A stretch of 64,000 nucleotides of DNA from an uncultured Faecalibacterium sp. (GTDB lineage: Bacteria; Bacillota; Clostridia; Oscillospirales; Ruminococcaceae), in the NCBI GenBank assembly GCA_934525405.1, contig CAKSZF010000003.1, positions 1-64,000 of the forward strand. The letters run 5' to 3'. Each line of letters starts with the position of its first letter. Positions within the stretch are counted from its first letter, which is position 1. This document shows, in pieces, positions 48,062 to 56,680 of this stretch. The notes under the pieces were generated by a model. It made no database searches and was not told the origin of the DNA. It saw nothing but the letters and a program-made list of their open reading frames with translations. The position numbers and the translations under genes were made by a program.

Positions 48062-48481
48062 ATGACCTATGAAGAAAAAAAGGAATGGCTGCGGCGGTAT
48101 CGCAAGGCTGCACGGCTAGAGAGAATGAAGTTGGACGAGGTGGAGCAGTACCGCGCTGCTGCCAAGCGCGTCACACAGGTATTGTCCGGGATGCCCGGCG
48201 GGGCCGGTGACGGTCAGGCACTGCCCAGAGCGGTGGAGCGTATCATGGATGCCATGCAGGAGGCAAACGCTCAGGTCGTGGAGTGCCAGCAGATCCGCAA
48301 GGAGGTTATGGACGCCATGGCCCAGACTGTTGATATACAAGATTATGGCATCCTGTATATGCGGTACATTGATGGTCTGAAGTGGGAGCACATTGCCGTC
48401 AAGATCGGGATGGACGTGAGCCGAGTATACCGGCGGCACAAGGCCGCTGTGAAAGCGCTGGACATTCCGGAAAGCCAGTGA
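48062..48481 (+). CDS. DUF1492 / RinA-like late-gene regulator
   Basis: 139 residues. Helical N terminus (WLRRYRKAARLERMKLDEVE), KEVMDAMAQTVDIQDYGILY, and a C-terminal sigma-region-4-like helix-turn-helix (MRYIDGLKWEHIAVKIGMDV, SRVYRRHKAAVKALDI). Proteins of this kind precede the terminase genes and switch on late transcription in Firmicute phages. A phased decamer array starts 1 bp after its stop and is the obvious candidate target. Confidence 0.85.
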   Translation: MTYEEKKEWLRRYRKAARLERMKLDEVEQYRAAAKRVTQVLSGMPGGAGDGQALPRAVERIMDAMQEANAQVVECQQIRKEVMDAMAQTVDIQDYGILYMRYIDGLKWEHIAVKIGMDVSRVYRRHKAAVKALDIPESQ

Positions 48482-48482
48482 G

Positions 48483-48564
48483 CGCACTGTTTCGCACTGT
48501 TTTTGATGCAAGACGCACTGTTTCGCACTGTTTTGGGGACAATGCGCACTGTTTCGCACTGTTT
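48483..48564 (+). repeat. Six-copy decamer array before the late genes
   Basis: The decamer CGCACTGTTT occurs as three tandem pairs at 48483, 48514 and 48545, repeated exactly every 31 bp (three helical turns). It ends 10 bp before a TATCAT -10 box. Possible targets: the DUF1492 activator, or the small terminase subunit (packaging site). Confidence 0.85.
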
Positions 48565-48570
48565 CCGCTA

Positions 48571-48579
48571 TGGTATCAT
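48571..48579 (+). promoter_or_regulatory. Candidate late promoter, extended -10
   Basis: TGGTATCAT with no -35 box; the last decamer pair occupies that position. It looks activator-dependent. Confidence 0.6.
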
Positions 48580-48588
48580 TACGCTGCA

Positions 48589-48632
48589 AGAGCCGCAAGG
48601 AATTGGAGAGCATCCAACACCCTGCGGCTTTT
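48589..48632 (+). terminator. Promoter-proximal terminator-like hairpin
   Basis: AGCCGCA (48591-48597) pairs with TGCGGCT (48623-48629), then TTTTG; inside, TTGGA pairs with TCCAA. It begins about where the late transcript would start, as with the lambda tR' terminator, and suggests antitermination control. Confidence 0.6.
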
Positions 48633-48874
48633 GTATTGCCCGGCTGCGACAGGGGAACACACGTCACTATCCAAAGCCTGAATGTACCAGCTGGGCAATT
48701 CTTATTTTGTTATCCGTGGCACTGTTGGGGCCTGCACCCCGGCGGGGCTGCTGGATATATGCGGGCTGCATCATCTCCCCAAGTGCGTGGCAGCATTGCC
48801 AAGCGGGTTCCTTACCATCCTGCCCAGTAAGCTGCTGTTGTGGGCAGCTGCGCACCGTCAATGGAGGCCAGACC
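48633..48874. other. Untranslated late leader
   Basis: About 240 bp between the hairpin and the HNH gene. Two long frames cross it, but neither has a ribosome site or phage-like sequence. It may hold the packaging site or leader RNA structure; I see nothing more specific. Confidence 0.4.
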
Positions 48875-49165
48875 GTGAAGGATTTTGCACAAGGATTTTA
48901 CAAGAGCAAGGCATGGCAGCGCTGCCGTCAAGGGTATGCTGCCAGCGTGGGCGGGCTGTGTGAGGAGTGCCTGCGGGAGAATAAGATCACCGCGGGCGAG
49001 ATCGTACACCACAAGATCCACCTGACACCGGACAACATCAATGATCCTGCTGTGTCCCTGAACTGGGACAATCTGGAATTGGTGTGCCGGAGTTGCCACC
49101 TGAAACTGCACGGGAACACAAAGCGGTATTCCGTTGACCCGATGGGCCGCATAATTCCGCGCTGA
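48875..49165 (+). CDS. HNH endonuclease
   Basis: 96 residues from the GTG at 48875 (TGGAGG 7 nt upstream). GFYKSKAWQRCRQGYAASVG, LCEECLRENKITAGEIVHHK, IHLTP, LNWDNLELVCRSCHLKLHGN: the HNH fold with two CxxC zinc pairs and the catalytic His pair. In HK97-type phages an HNH protein next to the terminase genes is needed for DNA packaging. Confidence 0.92.
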   Translation: MKDFAQGFYKSKAWQRCRQGYAASVGGLCEECLRENKITAGEIVHHKIHLTPDNINDPAVSLNWDNLELVCRSCHLKLHGNTKRYSVDPMGRIIPR

Positions 49166-49276
49166 CCCTCCCCCCCTATCAGACCGAAAAAATTGAGGCC
49201 AGAAGACCGAGGGGCAAGGTTCATTTTTCCTCTCTCGTGTGCGCAGGAATTTTTTTGGAAAGGAGTTTGCACGAAA

Positions 49277-49618
49277 ATGGCAAGAAAAGCCACGACTTAC
49301 GCCAAGTTGCTCAAAATGGCCAAGAGTTACGGCGTGGAAAAAAATGAGTTGTTCGTGCAGGCTGCCGAACAGTATGACACGCAAATGCGCGTGATCCAGA
49401 GCATCAAGGACGCACTGGATGCAGCGGAAAACCTGACCACCTCGAAAGAGTACGTCAAGGGCCGTGAGAACGTATATGCAAACCCGCTGGTCAAAGAACT
49501 GCCCAAGCACGCGGATTCCGCCAACCGCACCCTGCAGGTCATGCTCACGATCATCAAGGATCTGGGCAAGCCTCCCGCACCCAAGGACAGGTTGACGGAG
49601 ATGCAGGAAGATGGATAA
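49277..49618 (+). CDS. Terminase small subunit (P27-like)
   Basis: 113 residues from the ATG at 49277 (AAAGGAG upstream). TTYAKLLKMAKSYGVEKNEL, FVQAAEQYDTQMRVIQSIKD, LPKHADSANRTLQVMLTIIK DLG: the helical P27-type small terminase pattern. It recognises the packaging site and recruits the large subunit. Overlaps the large-subunit gene by 8 bp. Confidence 0.8.
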   Translation: MARKATTYAKLLKMAKSYGVEKNELFVQAAEQYDTQMRVIQSIKDALDAAENLTTSKEYVKGRENVYANPLVKELPKHADSANRTLQVMLTIIKDLGKPPAPKDRLTEMQEDG

Positions 49619-51263
49619 TTACCTGCTGGCCTACTATCAGGCTATCGAAAACGGCAGCGTTGTGGTGGGCAAGTGGATCAGGCTGTTTTACCGCTATCTG
49701 ATTGAGGGACTGCAAAAGCAGTCCTTTTTCTTTGACCAGAAACGGGCAAACAAGGCGATTCGGTACATTGAAACGTTTTGCCACCACAGCGAGGGCCGCT
49801 CTGATACCATCAAGCTGGAACTGTGGCAAAAGGCTTTTGTTTCCGTGGTGTTTGGCATCATGGATGGCATGGGCAACCGGCAGTTTCGTGAGGTTATCCT
49901 GATTGTGGCCCGCAAAAACGGCAAAACGCTTTTTGCCTCGGCCATCATTAGCTATTGCACCTTCCTTGATGGTGAGTATGGCGCAAAGACATACTGCGTG
50001 GCCCCTAAGCTGGATCAGGCGGATCTGGTGTATGAGGCTTTTTATCAATCCACCATGGCAGAGCCGGAACTGGCCCGCCGCCTTAAAAGGCGCAAGTCTG
50101 ACCTGTATGTAGAGAGCACCAACAGCAGCGTCAAAAAAATTGCATTCAACGCCAAAAAGTCCGATGGTTTCAACCCGTCCCTGACCGTGTGCGATGAAAT
50201 TGCATCATGGCCGGGAGATCAGGGCCTGAAACAGTACGAGGTTATGAAAAGCGCCCTCGGCGCACGCCGTCAGCCGCTGATCCTGAGCATCAGCACGGCA
50301 GGCTACATCAACGAGGGCATATATGATGAACTGATAAAACGTGCCACCCGCTTTCTGCTGGGCGATTCCAGAGAGGCCCGGCTGGCACCTTTTTTGTACA
50401 TGATCGATGATATCGAAAAATGGAACGATATCAACGAATTGCGAAAGAGCAACCCCAATCTAGGTGTGTCCGTGTCCGTGGACTACCTGCTGGAAGAGAT
50501 TGCAATAGCTGAGGGCAGCCTGAGTAAACGGGCTGAGTTTATCGTCAAGTATTGCAATCTCAAACAAAGCAGCAGTCAGGCGTGGCTGCCCACTGAGGCT
50601 GTGGTCAAGTGCTGCACCACCGATCCGCTGCGGCTGGAGGACTTCCGGTCAACCTATTGCGTGGGCGGCATCGACCTGAGCCGTACCACCGACCTGACCG
50701 CCTGCGTGGCCATCATCGAGCGGCGCGGCAAACTCTATGTTTTCGCACACTTTTTTATGCCAGCGGAAAAGCTGGAGGAGGCCACCGCCCGCGATGGCCT
50801 GCCATACGCCATCTATGTGCAGCGCGGATGGCTGACCCTGAGCGGAGAAAACTTTGTGGACTACCACGACTGTTTCAACTGGTTCAGGATGCTCATAGAG
50901 CAGTATGAGATCTACCCGCTAAAAGTTGGGTATGACCGGTACACAGCACAGTATCTGGTGCAGGATATGGCCGCCTATGGCTTCCAGATGGATGACGTTT
51001 TCCAAGGTTTCAATCTTACGCCGGTGATCCGGGAAACCGAGGGCCTACTGAAAGACGGTGCGTTTTGCATCGGGGACAACGACCTACTCAAAGCCCACCT
51101 GCTCAACATGGGCGTAAAAACTGAGGTGGAGAGCGGGCGCATGAAGCCGATAAAAATTAGTGTCACAGATCACATTGACGGCGGCGCTGCGCTGCTGGAT
51201 GCCATGACTGTGCGTCAAAAGTGGGCCGCTGAGATCGGCCAGCAGCTGAAAAACGAGGAGTAA
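49611..51263 (+). CDS. Terminase large subunit
   Basis: 550 residues. ATPase: LWQKAFVSVVFGIMDGMGNR, Walker A-like VARKNGKTLFASAII, Walker B LTVCDEIASWPGDQGLKQYE, and LILSISTAGYINEGIYDELI. Nuclease: YCVGGIDLSRTTDLTACVAI (first Asp), PLKVGYDRYTAQYLVQDM, and a late DGGAALLDAM. It pumps DNA into the capsid and cuts it. Same class as HK97/phi-type large terminases. Confidence 0.95.
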   Translation: MDNYLLAYYQAIENGSVVVGKWIRLFYRYLIEGLQKQSFFFDQKRANKAIRYIETFCHHSEGRSDTIKLELWQKAFVSVVFGIMDGMGNRQFREVILIVARKNGKTLFASAIISYCTFLDGEYGAKTYCVAPKLDQADLVYEAFYQSTMAEPELARRLKRRKSDLYVESTNSSVKKIAFNAKKSDGFNPSLTVCDEIASWPGDQGLKQYEVMKSALGARRQPLILSISTAGYINEGIYDELIKRATRFLLGDSREARLAPFLYMIDDIEKWNDINELRKSNPNLGVSVSVDYLLEEIAIAEGSLSKRAEFIVKYCNLKQSSSQAWLPTEAVVKCCTTDPLRLEDFRSTYCVGGIDLSRTTDLTACVAIIERRGKLYVFAHFFMPAEKLEEATARDGLPYAIYVQRGWLTLSGENFVDYHDCFNWFRMLIEQYEIYPLKVGYDRYTAQYLVQDMAAYGFQMDDVFQGFNLTPVIRETEGLLKDGAFCIGDNDLLKAHLLNMGVKTEVESGRMKPIKISVTDHIDGGAALLDAMTVRQKWAAEIGQQLKNEE

Positions 51264-51267
51264 CCAC

Positions 51268-52452
51268 ATGGGACTTTTTAGCGCGATTTTTGGCAAGGCC
51301 AAAATCAATGTGCCGGATCAGGGGTTTTGGACGTTGCTGGACGGCTACACCCCTACATTTTCCAGCTGGGGCGGCGAACTGTATGAGAGCGAGATTGTGC
51401 GGGCGGCTGTCCACGCGACCGCGAACCATTGCAGCAAGCTGAGCGTCAAGGTGCTGGGCACCGGCAACCCGAAACTGCAAACGCGGCTGCGTCAGGCCCC
51501 AAACGACTGGCAGACGTGGGGACAGTTTTTATACAGGCTTTCCACTATTCTGGATATGCAGAACAACGCTTTTATTGTGCCGGTGCGCAACGAGTTTGGC
51601 GAGGTGACGGGTGTTTTCCCGGTGCTGCCGAGTTCTTGCGAAATCGTACAGTATAGCGGGCATCCGTGGCTGCGGTACACGTTCCGCAATGGCGGGAAAG
51701 CAGCCATTGCCATGGCCGAGTGCGGGATCATGACGAAATTCCAGTACAAAAATGATCTCTTTGGCGAAAACAACCAAGCCCTGAACCCGACCATGGAACT
51801 TATCAACATCCAAAACAAGGGCATTCAGGAGGCTGTCAAAAACTCTGCGTCCTTCCGTTTTGCTGCAAAGCTGACTAACTTTTCCAAGCCGGAGGATCTG
51901 GTCAAGGAGCGGCAGCGCTTCAACAAGGAGAACCTGAGCGGAGAGGGCGGCGGCCTGCTGCTGTTCCCGAACACTTACAGCGAAATCCAGCAGGTCAAGA
52001 GCACGCCCTTTGTGGTGAGTGCGGAGGAGATGGCGCGGATCAGAACGAGCGTGTTTGACTATTTTGGCGTAAACGAGGAAGTTCTGCAGAACAAAGCGTA
52101 TGGTGACGCATGGAACGCTTTCTATGAGGGCCGGATCAAACCCTTTTCCATCCAGCTGAGCGATGTTATCAGCCGGATGCTTTTTTCTGACCGTGAACGG
52201 GCCAACGGCACCCAGCTGATGGCCACGGCCAACCGACTGCAATACATGAGCAACACCGAAAAACTCAACGTTTCGGCTCAGATGGCTGATCGCGGCATTA
52301 TGAACCGTGACGAGATCCGCGAGATCTGGAACCTTGACCCTCTGCCGGATGGACAGGGCAAGGTTTACACCATCCGCGGAGAGTATTACCTGCTGAACCA
52401 AGACGGCAGCACAACCAAGAAGGGAGATGACCTCACAAGTGGAGCAAAGTGA
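51268..52452 (+). CDS. Portal protein (HK97 family)
   Basis: 394 residues. SEIVRAAVHATANHCSKLSV, RLRQAPNDWQTWGQFLYRLS, NNAFIVPVRNEFGEVTGVFP, and EEVLQNKAYGDAWNAFYEGR IKPFSIQLSD are typical of HK97-type portals. It forms the dodecameric DNA channel at one vertex. Ends in a 26-bp overlap with the protease gene. Confidence 0.93.
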   Translation: MGLFSAIFGKAKINVPDQGFWTLLDGYTPTFSSWGGELYESEIVRAAVHATANHCSKLSVKVLGTGNPKLQTRLRQAPNDWQTWGQFLYRLSTILDMQNNAFIVPVRNEFGEVTGVFPVLPSSCEIVQYSGHPWLRYTFRNGGKAAIAMAECGIMTKFQYKNDLFGENNQALNPTMELINIQNKGIQEAVKNSASFRFAAKLTNFSKPEDLVKERQRFNKENLSGEGGGLLLFPNTYSEIQQVKSTPFVVSAEEMARIRTSVFDYFGVNEEVLQNKAYGDAWNAFYEGRIKPFSIQLSDVISRMLFSDRERANGTQLMATANRLQYMSNTEKLNVSAQMADRGIMNRDEIREIWNLDPLPDGQGKVYTIRGEYYLLNQDGSTTKKGDDLTSGAK

Positions 52453-53095
52453 GAAGATGGCTGCAAAGCTGAACGGCGGGCGTGAATATCGCAATATGCG
52501 GCTGTCCGTCCGCTCTGCGGAGCAGGACGCTGGTGCCGATCAGGCCCAGCAGATGATTGTGGAGGGGTACGCTACCACGTTCAACGAGCAGTATACCCTC
52601 TACGATGGCCGCTATTACAAAATCGTTGAGCAGATTGACCCTCATGCCTTTGACGAGTGCGACATGAGCGATGTTATTATGCAGTACGATCATGAGGGCC
52701 GGGTTTATGCCCGCACCAAAAACAACACCCTGACACTCGCCACGGACAGCACCGGCCTGAAAGTGACCGCAGATCTCGGCGGCACCGAGTTGGGCCGTCA
52801 GCTCTATGACGAGATCCGAAATGGTTATACCGACAAAATGAGTTTCGGCTTTATTGTCGGTGAAGATAAGCGCGAGGAAACGAACGACCATGTGAACGAT
52901 GTGACCACCGTGCTGCGCACCATTACCAAAATCACGAAACTGTACGATGTGAGCGCCGTGAGCCTCCCGGCAAACGATGCCACATCGATCAGTGCCCGAA
53001 AATACTCTGACGGAGTGATCGAGGGTATTAAAGCGGAGCGACTGGAAAGGGCAAACCATATCAGACGCATCAACCTGAAACTGTTTGGAGTGTGA
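52427..53095 (+). CDS. Prohead maturation protease (S78, HK97 family)
   Basis: 222 residues, starting inside the portal gene (an ATG at 52457 after GTGAGAAG is an alternative). MIVEGYATTFNEQYTLYDGR, QIDPHAFDECDMSDVIMQYD with His of DHEGRVYARTKNNTLTL, and Ser of YTDKMSFGFIVGEDKRE: the catalytic His-Ser of S78. It cuts the scaffold-like delta domain of the capsid protein. Confidence 0.92.
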   Translation: MTSQVEQSEKMAAKLNGGREYRNMRLSVRSAEQDAGADQAQQMIVEGYATTFNEQYTLYDGRYYKIVEQIDPHAFDECDMSDVIMQYDHEGRVYARTKNNTLTLATDSTGLKVTADLGGTELGRQLYDEIRNGYTDKMSFGFIVGEDKREETNDHVNDVTTVLRTITKITKLYDVSAVSLPANDATSISARKYSDGVIEGIKAERLERANHIRRINLKLFGV

Positions 53096-53100
53096 ACAAA

Positions 53101-54282
53101 ATGAAGAAAATTTCCGAGATGAACATGGAAGAACTGGAAACCCGCTCTGCTGAGATCCGTGATCTGGTCAAGGAGCCGGACGCTGATCTGGAGGCGCTGG
53201 AAAAAGAAGCTGACGAGATTGCCCAGCGTATGAAGCAGTTCAAGGAGGAGCAGCGCCGCCGCAGCATTGCCGCCAAGGTGGCCGGTGGCGCTGGCACCAA
53301 AACTGAGAACCCCGCCGCGCAGTCTGGTGACGAGGCCCGCGCCGCACAGTTCTATGAGAGCCGCCGCGGCGTAATCTCCTGCGAGGAAACCCGCAGCACT
53401 CTGATGAGCACCGGCAATCTGGTGGCCCCCACCGGCGTGTCCGGCATCAATGACATTGTGGGCGTTAAGGTGTCCAGCATCATTGATCTGGTCAAGGTGG
53501 TGAACTGCGAGGGCATGACCGCAAACCGCGTTGCCTACGTCAAGGAGGACATTGGTGCAGCTGACACTCAGACCGAGGGCGAGGAGGGCAGCGAGAAAGA
53601 GCCCACCTTTGACTTTGTGGATATCAAGCCCACCTCTGCGCTGGTCATGTCCTACATCAGCAAGCAGGTACGCAAGCAGAGCCCGCTGCAGTATGAGGCA
53701 AAGGTGCGCGAGCAGGCCATGATTGGTCTGCGCAAAAAGGCCGCGCTGATCGTTACCAACGGCCTCAAAACCAGCGATCTCGTCACCAGCGTGACCGGCA
53801 AGGTGGACGGCGCCAAGAAGGGCGTTATTGATGCCACCACCCTGCGCACCATTGCGCTGGCTTACGGCGGTGACGAGAGCGTTGTGGGCGGCGCTGTCCT
53901 TTTCCTGAACAAAAAGGATCTGATGGCCTTTGGCGATATCCGCGGCACGAATGAGAAAAAGCCCGTCTATGAGATCACCCCGGACACCGGCAATCCCAAC
54001 ACTGGTGTTATTAAGGACGGCGGCCTGTCCGTGCGCTACTGCATCAGCAGCAACCTGACCGCGTATAACGGCACCGCCCAGACCTCCGCTGCACAGAAAA
54101 CTATGTTTTATGGTGTGCCTACCACCATCGAGCTGGATCTGTTCAGCCCCTACGAGATCGCGGTCTCCGAGGACTTCAAGTTTAGCAAGGCCATGGACTC
54201 CATCCGCGGTGACGTTGAGCTGGGCTCTGGTCTGACCGTGCAGGGTGGCTTTGTGGCCCTGTCTATCCCGGCCAACGGCTAA
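53101..54282 (+). CDS. Major capsid protein (HK97 fold)
   Basis: 393 residues from the ATG at 53101; a GTG 9 nt upstream is possible. The first about 80 residues are a charged coiled coil (MEELETRSAEIRDLVKEPDA, EALEKEADEIAQRMKQFKEE) acting as the delta scaffold. Then the HK97 fold: GNLVAPTGVSGINDIVGVKV, EPTFDFVDIKPTSALVMSYI, GGAVLFLNKKDLMAFGDIRG, LDLFSPYEIAVSEDFKFSKA. Strong codon bias fits a highly expressed product. Confidence 0.95.
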   Translation: MKKISEMNMEELETRSAEIRDLVKEPDADLEALEKEADEIAQRMKQFKEEQRRRSIAAKVAGGAGTKTENPAAQSGDEARAAQFYESRRGVISCEETRSTLMSTGNLVAPTGVSGINDIVGVKVSSIIDLVKVVNCEGMTANRVAYVKEDIGAADTQTEGEEGSEKEPTFDFVDIKPTSALVMSYISKQVRKQSPLQYEAKVREQAMIGLRKKAALIVTNGLKTSDLVTSVTGKVDGAKKGVIDATTLRTIALAYGGDESVVGGAVLFLNKKDLMAFGDIRGTNEKKPVYEITPDTGNPNTGVIKDGGLSVRYCISSNLTAYNGTAQTSAAQKTMFYGVPTTIELDLFSPYEIAVSEDFKFSKAMDSIRGDVELGSGLTVQGGFVALSIPANG

Positions 54283-54302
54283 GTTGACGGGAGGAAATCG
54301 CC

Positions 54303-54572
54303 ATGCTTGAGCAGGTCAAACTTGCGCTGCGTATCACAACCGGCGTGTTTGACGCAGAACTCAACGGCCTAATCTCGGCCGCGCTGGATGATCTGGCCCT
54401 TGCGGGCGTGAACTCGTGGGAGAATAGGGACAAGCCCCTTGTGATCCGTGCGTGTGTCACCTACTGCAAGGCTCATTTTGGTGAGCCGGATGGGTACGAC
54501 CGCCTGAAAGCTGCCTATGATGAGCAGAAAGCCCAGTTAAAGTGCGCATCCGAGTATACAGACTGGGAGTGA
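54303..54572 (+). CDS. Head-tail connector (gp6-like)
   Basis: 89 residues: MLEQVKLALRITTGVFDAEL, NGLISAALDDLALAGVN, VIRACVTYCKAHFGEPDGYD RLKAAYDEQK. The all-helical gp6/gp15-type adaptor that sits under the portal. AGGAAA is upstream. Confidence 0.88.
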   Translation: MLEQVKLALRITTGVFDAELNGLISAALDDLALAGVNSWENRDKPLVIRACVTYCKAHFGEPDGYDRLKAAYDEQKAQLKCASEYTDWE

Positions 54573-54576
54573 TCGC

Positions 54577-54885
54577 GTGAAACGATATGTAGAGGCAACC
54601 CTTATCAAAGAGGAGCTGACCAAAGACGAGAATTTTGAGCAGAAGCAGACCAACACCGAGCAGACCGTCATTGGCACGCTGTCCAGCGTGTCAGCCTCGG
54701 AGTTTTATGCTGCTGCCAATACCGGATATATGCCGGAGATCGTGCTCAAAATTTACGAGCAGGAATACTCCCAGCAGAAAAAAGTGCGGGTGAACGGTGT
54801 CCAGTATACCGTCATCCGCACTTATTTGTCCGGTGACTTTATCGAGCTGCACTGTCAGCGGAAAGGCGCGGACGAAAATGCCTAA
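54577..54885 (+). CDS. Head-closure protein (SPP1 gp16-like)
   Basis: 102 residues with GTG start. KRYVEATLIKEELTKDENFE, FYAAANTGYMPEIVLKIYEQ, VRVNGVQYTVIRTYLSGDFI ELHCQRKG: the barrel fold of head-closure knobs. Overlaps the next gene by 8 bp. Confidence 0.82.
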   Translation: MKRYVEATLIKEELTKDENFEQKQTNTEQTVIGTLSSVSASEFYAAANTGYMPEIVLKIYEQEYSQQKKVRVNGVQYTVIRTYLSGDFIELHCQRKGADENA

Positions 54886-55342
54886 TCCACCGAGCGGCAT
54901 GAAGATCACCAAAAACGGTGTGACCTACAAGTCCAGCATTGACCGCACAAAATACACCATCCGCGAACTGAGCCGCGCCGCCTTGCGTGACGTGGGCAAG
55001 TATGTAGTCCGTCAGACACGCACGTTGTCCCTTGCGCGGCCTCACATGGGCCGCCTGACGATCAAGTCCCGTTTTTACGGCAAAGGCGGGGCTTTTTCGT
55101 ACTGGGTGCGCAAAAAGGAAACGGATCTGCAGGTGGGTATCAAGCACAACACATGGTATGGCGTGCTGCAGGAACTGGGGGACGGAAACCAGCCCCGCAA
55201 GAGCATCCTGACCAGTGCCGTGCAGCAAAACATTGACGAGATCCGGCGCATCGAGGGCCACTATCTGTCCGCGGTGGAGGACGAAAACCGCGCCCTCGGT
55301 CTGATCGATGAGGAGGAAATGCAACCAGATGGCAGCGAATGA
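54878..55342 (+). CDS. HK97 gp10-like tail-completion protein
   Basis: 154 residues from the ATG at 54878 (an ATG 21 nt later is possible). KYTIRELSRAALRDVGKYVV, SRFYGKGGAFSYWVRKKETD, LQVGIKHNTWYGVLQELGDG: HK97 gp10 family. Overlaps the following gene by 14 bp. Confidence 0.85.
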   Translation: MPNPPSGMKITKNGVTYKSSIDRTKYTIRELSRAALRDVGKYVVRQTRTLSLARPHMGRLTIKSRFYGKGGAFSYWVRKKETDLQVGIKHNTWYGVLQELGDGNQPRKSILTSAVQQNIDEIRRIEGHYLSAVEDENRALGLIDEEEMQPDGSE

Positions 55343-55706
55343 AACCGCTTTTGAACTGTTCAAGCGGGCGATTGGTGAAAAAATCACCGAGATCACCGGT
55401 CTGAACGATGTTTTTTATGAGCGCAGCAAGGATGCCGGTTATCCCCGCATCAGCTACACGGCCACTGTCTGGGTGTCCGGTGCCCTGCTGAAAGGCACTC
55501 TTTCCTGCATCATTGCAGGGAATGGCAACGCTGCAGAGGTTGACAACCTGCAGCAGAAGCTGCTCACCGAACTGAGCGAGTTTTCTTCCTGCTCTGATGA
55601 TCTCTTTTACTACCTCCACGAGGGCCATGCAGGCCCCGTGGAAGAATCAGACAAGACGGTGCGCCGCCGTCTTGTTACTTTTGATTTTGACGTTATGGGA
55701 GGTTAA
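55329..55706 (+). CDS. Tail-terminator or minor-capsid-like protein (gp11/gp17-like)
   Basis: 125 residues from the ATG at 55329. MAANETAFELFKRAIGEKIT, NDVFYERSKDAGYPRISYTA, RRRLVTFDFDVMGG at the end. Position between the gp10-like gene and the tail tube points to the tail terminator that caps the tube below the head. Confidence 0.7.
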   Translation: MAANETAFELFKRAIGEKITEITGLNDVFYERSKDAGYPRISYTATVWVSGALLKGTLSCIIAGNGNAAEVDNLQQKLLTELSEFSSCSDDLFYYLHEGHAGPVEESDKTVRRRLVTFDFDVMGG

Positions 55707-55709
55707 ACC

Positions 55710-56312
55710 ATGGCACTTTTTAACCATAAGCGCATGACCGGCCAGACCACGGAAACCAAGGAAAAGCTGCTGCTGGGTGCTGGCATCTATGTGAAGGGCT
55801 TTGACCCCAAGACGGATACCTATGAGAGCATCCGCAAGAGCAATAAATGCTTGGGTGCCACCACCGGCGGCGGCACCTTTACCGCCTCCAAGGTGGGCCA
55901 CTATCTCCAGATCGATGGTGCCCCGGAGAATACCAAGGGCAATTACATCCTCGACTACTGGACGGCAAAGATGCAGGCGACCCTGCAGGAGATCACCGCG
56001 GAAAACTTTCAGCTGGCCCTCGCTGCGGCAAAGATCACCTCTGAGGACGGCATCACCGGCTATGATGTGATCCAGCCCAAGGGCGAATTGGACGACACCG
56101 ACTATACCGACAGCCTGTCTTTTGTGGGCCGTCTGAGCGGTAGCGAGAAGCCGGTTATTATTACCATCTTCAACGCATTCAACACCGGCGATCTCTCCAT
56201 CAATCCGCAGGACGGCAAGGAGGGCACGCTGGCTCTGGATCTCGATGCCCACTATGAAGCGGACGATCTGGAAACCCCGCCCTTTAAGATCTACTATCCC
56301 AAGGCAGCGTAA
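55710..56312 (+). CDS. Major tail tube protein
   Basis: 200 residues: MALFNHKRMTGQTTETKEKL, LGATTGGGTFTASKVGHYLQ, KAKMQATLQEITAENFQLAL-like block, VDLDAHYEADDLETPPFKIY-like end. The order and the two-sheet style match phi13-type siphovirus tube proteins. Strong GGAGGT start site. Confidence 0.85.
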   Translation: MALFNHKRMTGQTTETKEKLLLGAGIYVKGFDPKTDTYESIRKSNKCLGATTGGGTFTASKVGHYLQIDGAPENTKGNYILDYWTAKMQATLQEITAENFQLALAAAKITSEDGITGYDVIQPKGELDDTDYTDSLSFVGRLSGSEKPVIITIFNAFNTGDLSINPQDGKEGTLALDLDAHYEADDLETPPFKIYYPKAA

Positions 56313-56329
56313 CAGGAGGTATAAAAACC

Positions 56330-56680
56330 ATGAGAAAACTGAACGGCGGCGATATCTTTGCCGCATTGCGCATGATCCGGCAGATTGATTTCAAGACCCC
56401 CGTTGAAGAGATCGGCAAACAGATCTCCGCAGCCAGCACGGAAGAGGACAAGGCCGCAGCTGGTATGGAGATCATCAACATTTTGCTTGCCAACGTCACC
56501 GACACCAAGAGCGAGGAGTTGATTTTTGGTTTCCTTGCTGGCCCGTTTGAGAAGCCGGACGCAGCAGCTGTGCGCTCCATGGAGATTAACGAACTGGCTG
56601 ACAACCTGCTCACTCTGCTGCAGGAAAATGACCTGCGAGGTTTTTTCGGCAAGGTCAGGCGTTTGATCCCGACCGCCTGA
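56330..56680 (+). CDS. Tail assembly chaperone, short form (gpG-like)
   Basis: 116 residues: RKLNGGDIFAALRMIRQIDF, KTPVEEIGKQISAASTEEDK, INELADNLLTLLQENDLRGF FGKVRR. It lies between tube and tape measure, where lambda has G and GT. Near its end a slippery TTTTTTC (56641-56647) allows a -1 shift into the open frame that runs to 56979. Confidence 0.85.
   Translation: MRKLNGGDIFAALRMIRQIDFKTPVEEIGKQISAASTEEDKAAAGMEIINILLANVTDTKSEELIFGFLAGPFEKPDAAAVRSMEINELADNLLTLLQENDLRGFFGKVRRLIPTA

Noticed and set aside
48483..48564. CRISPR array
   Set aside because: Units are only 10 bp in pairs with an 11-bp gap; no repeat-spacer structure of CRISPR size and no cas genes.
48682..48963. 93-codon ORF overlapping the HNH gene start
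   Set aside because: No ribosome site and the HNH frame with GTG at 48875 has clear motifs; this frame has none.
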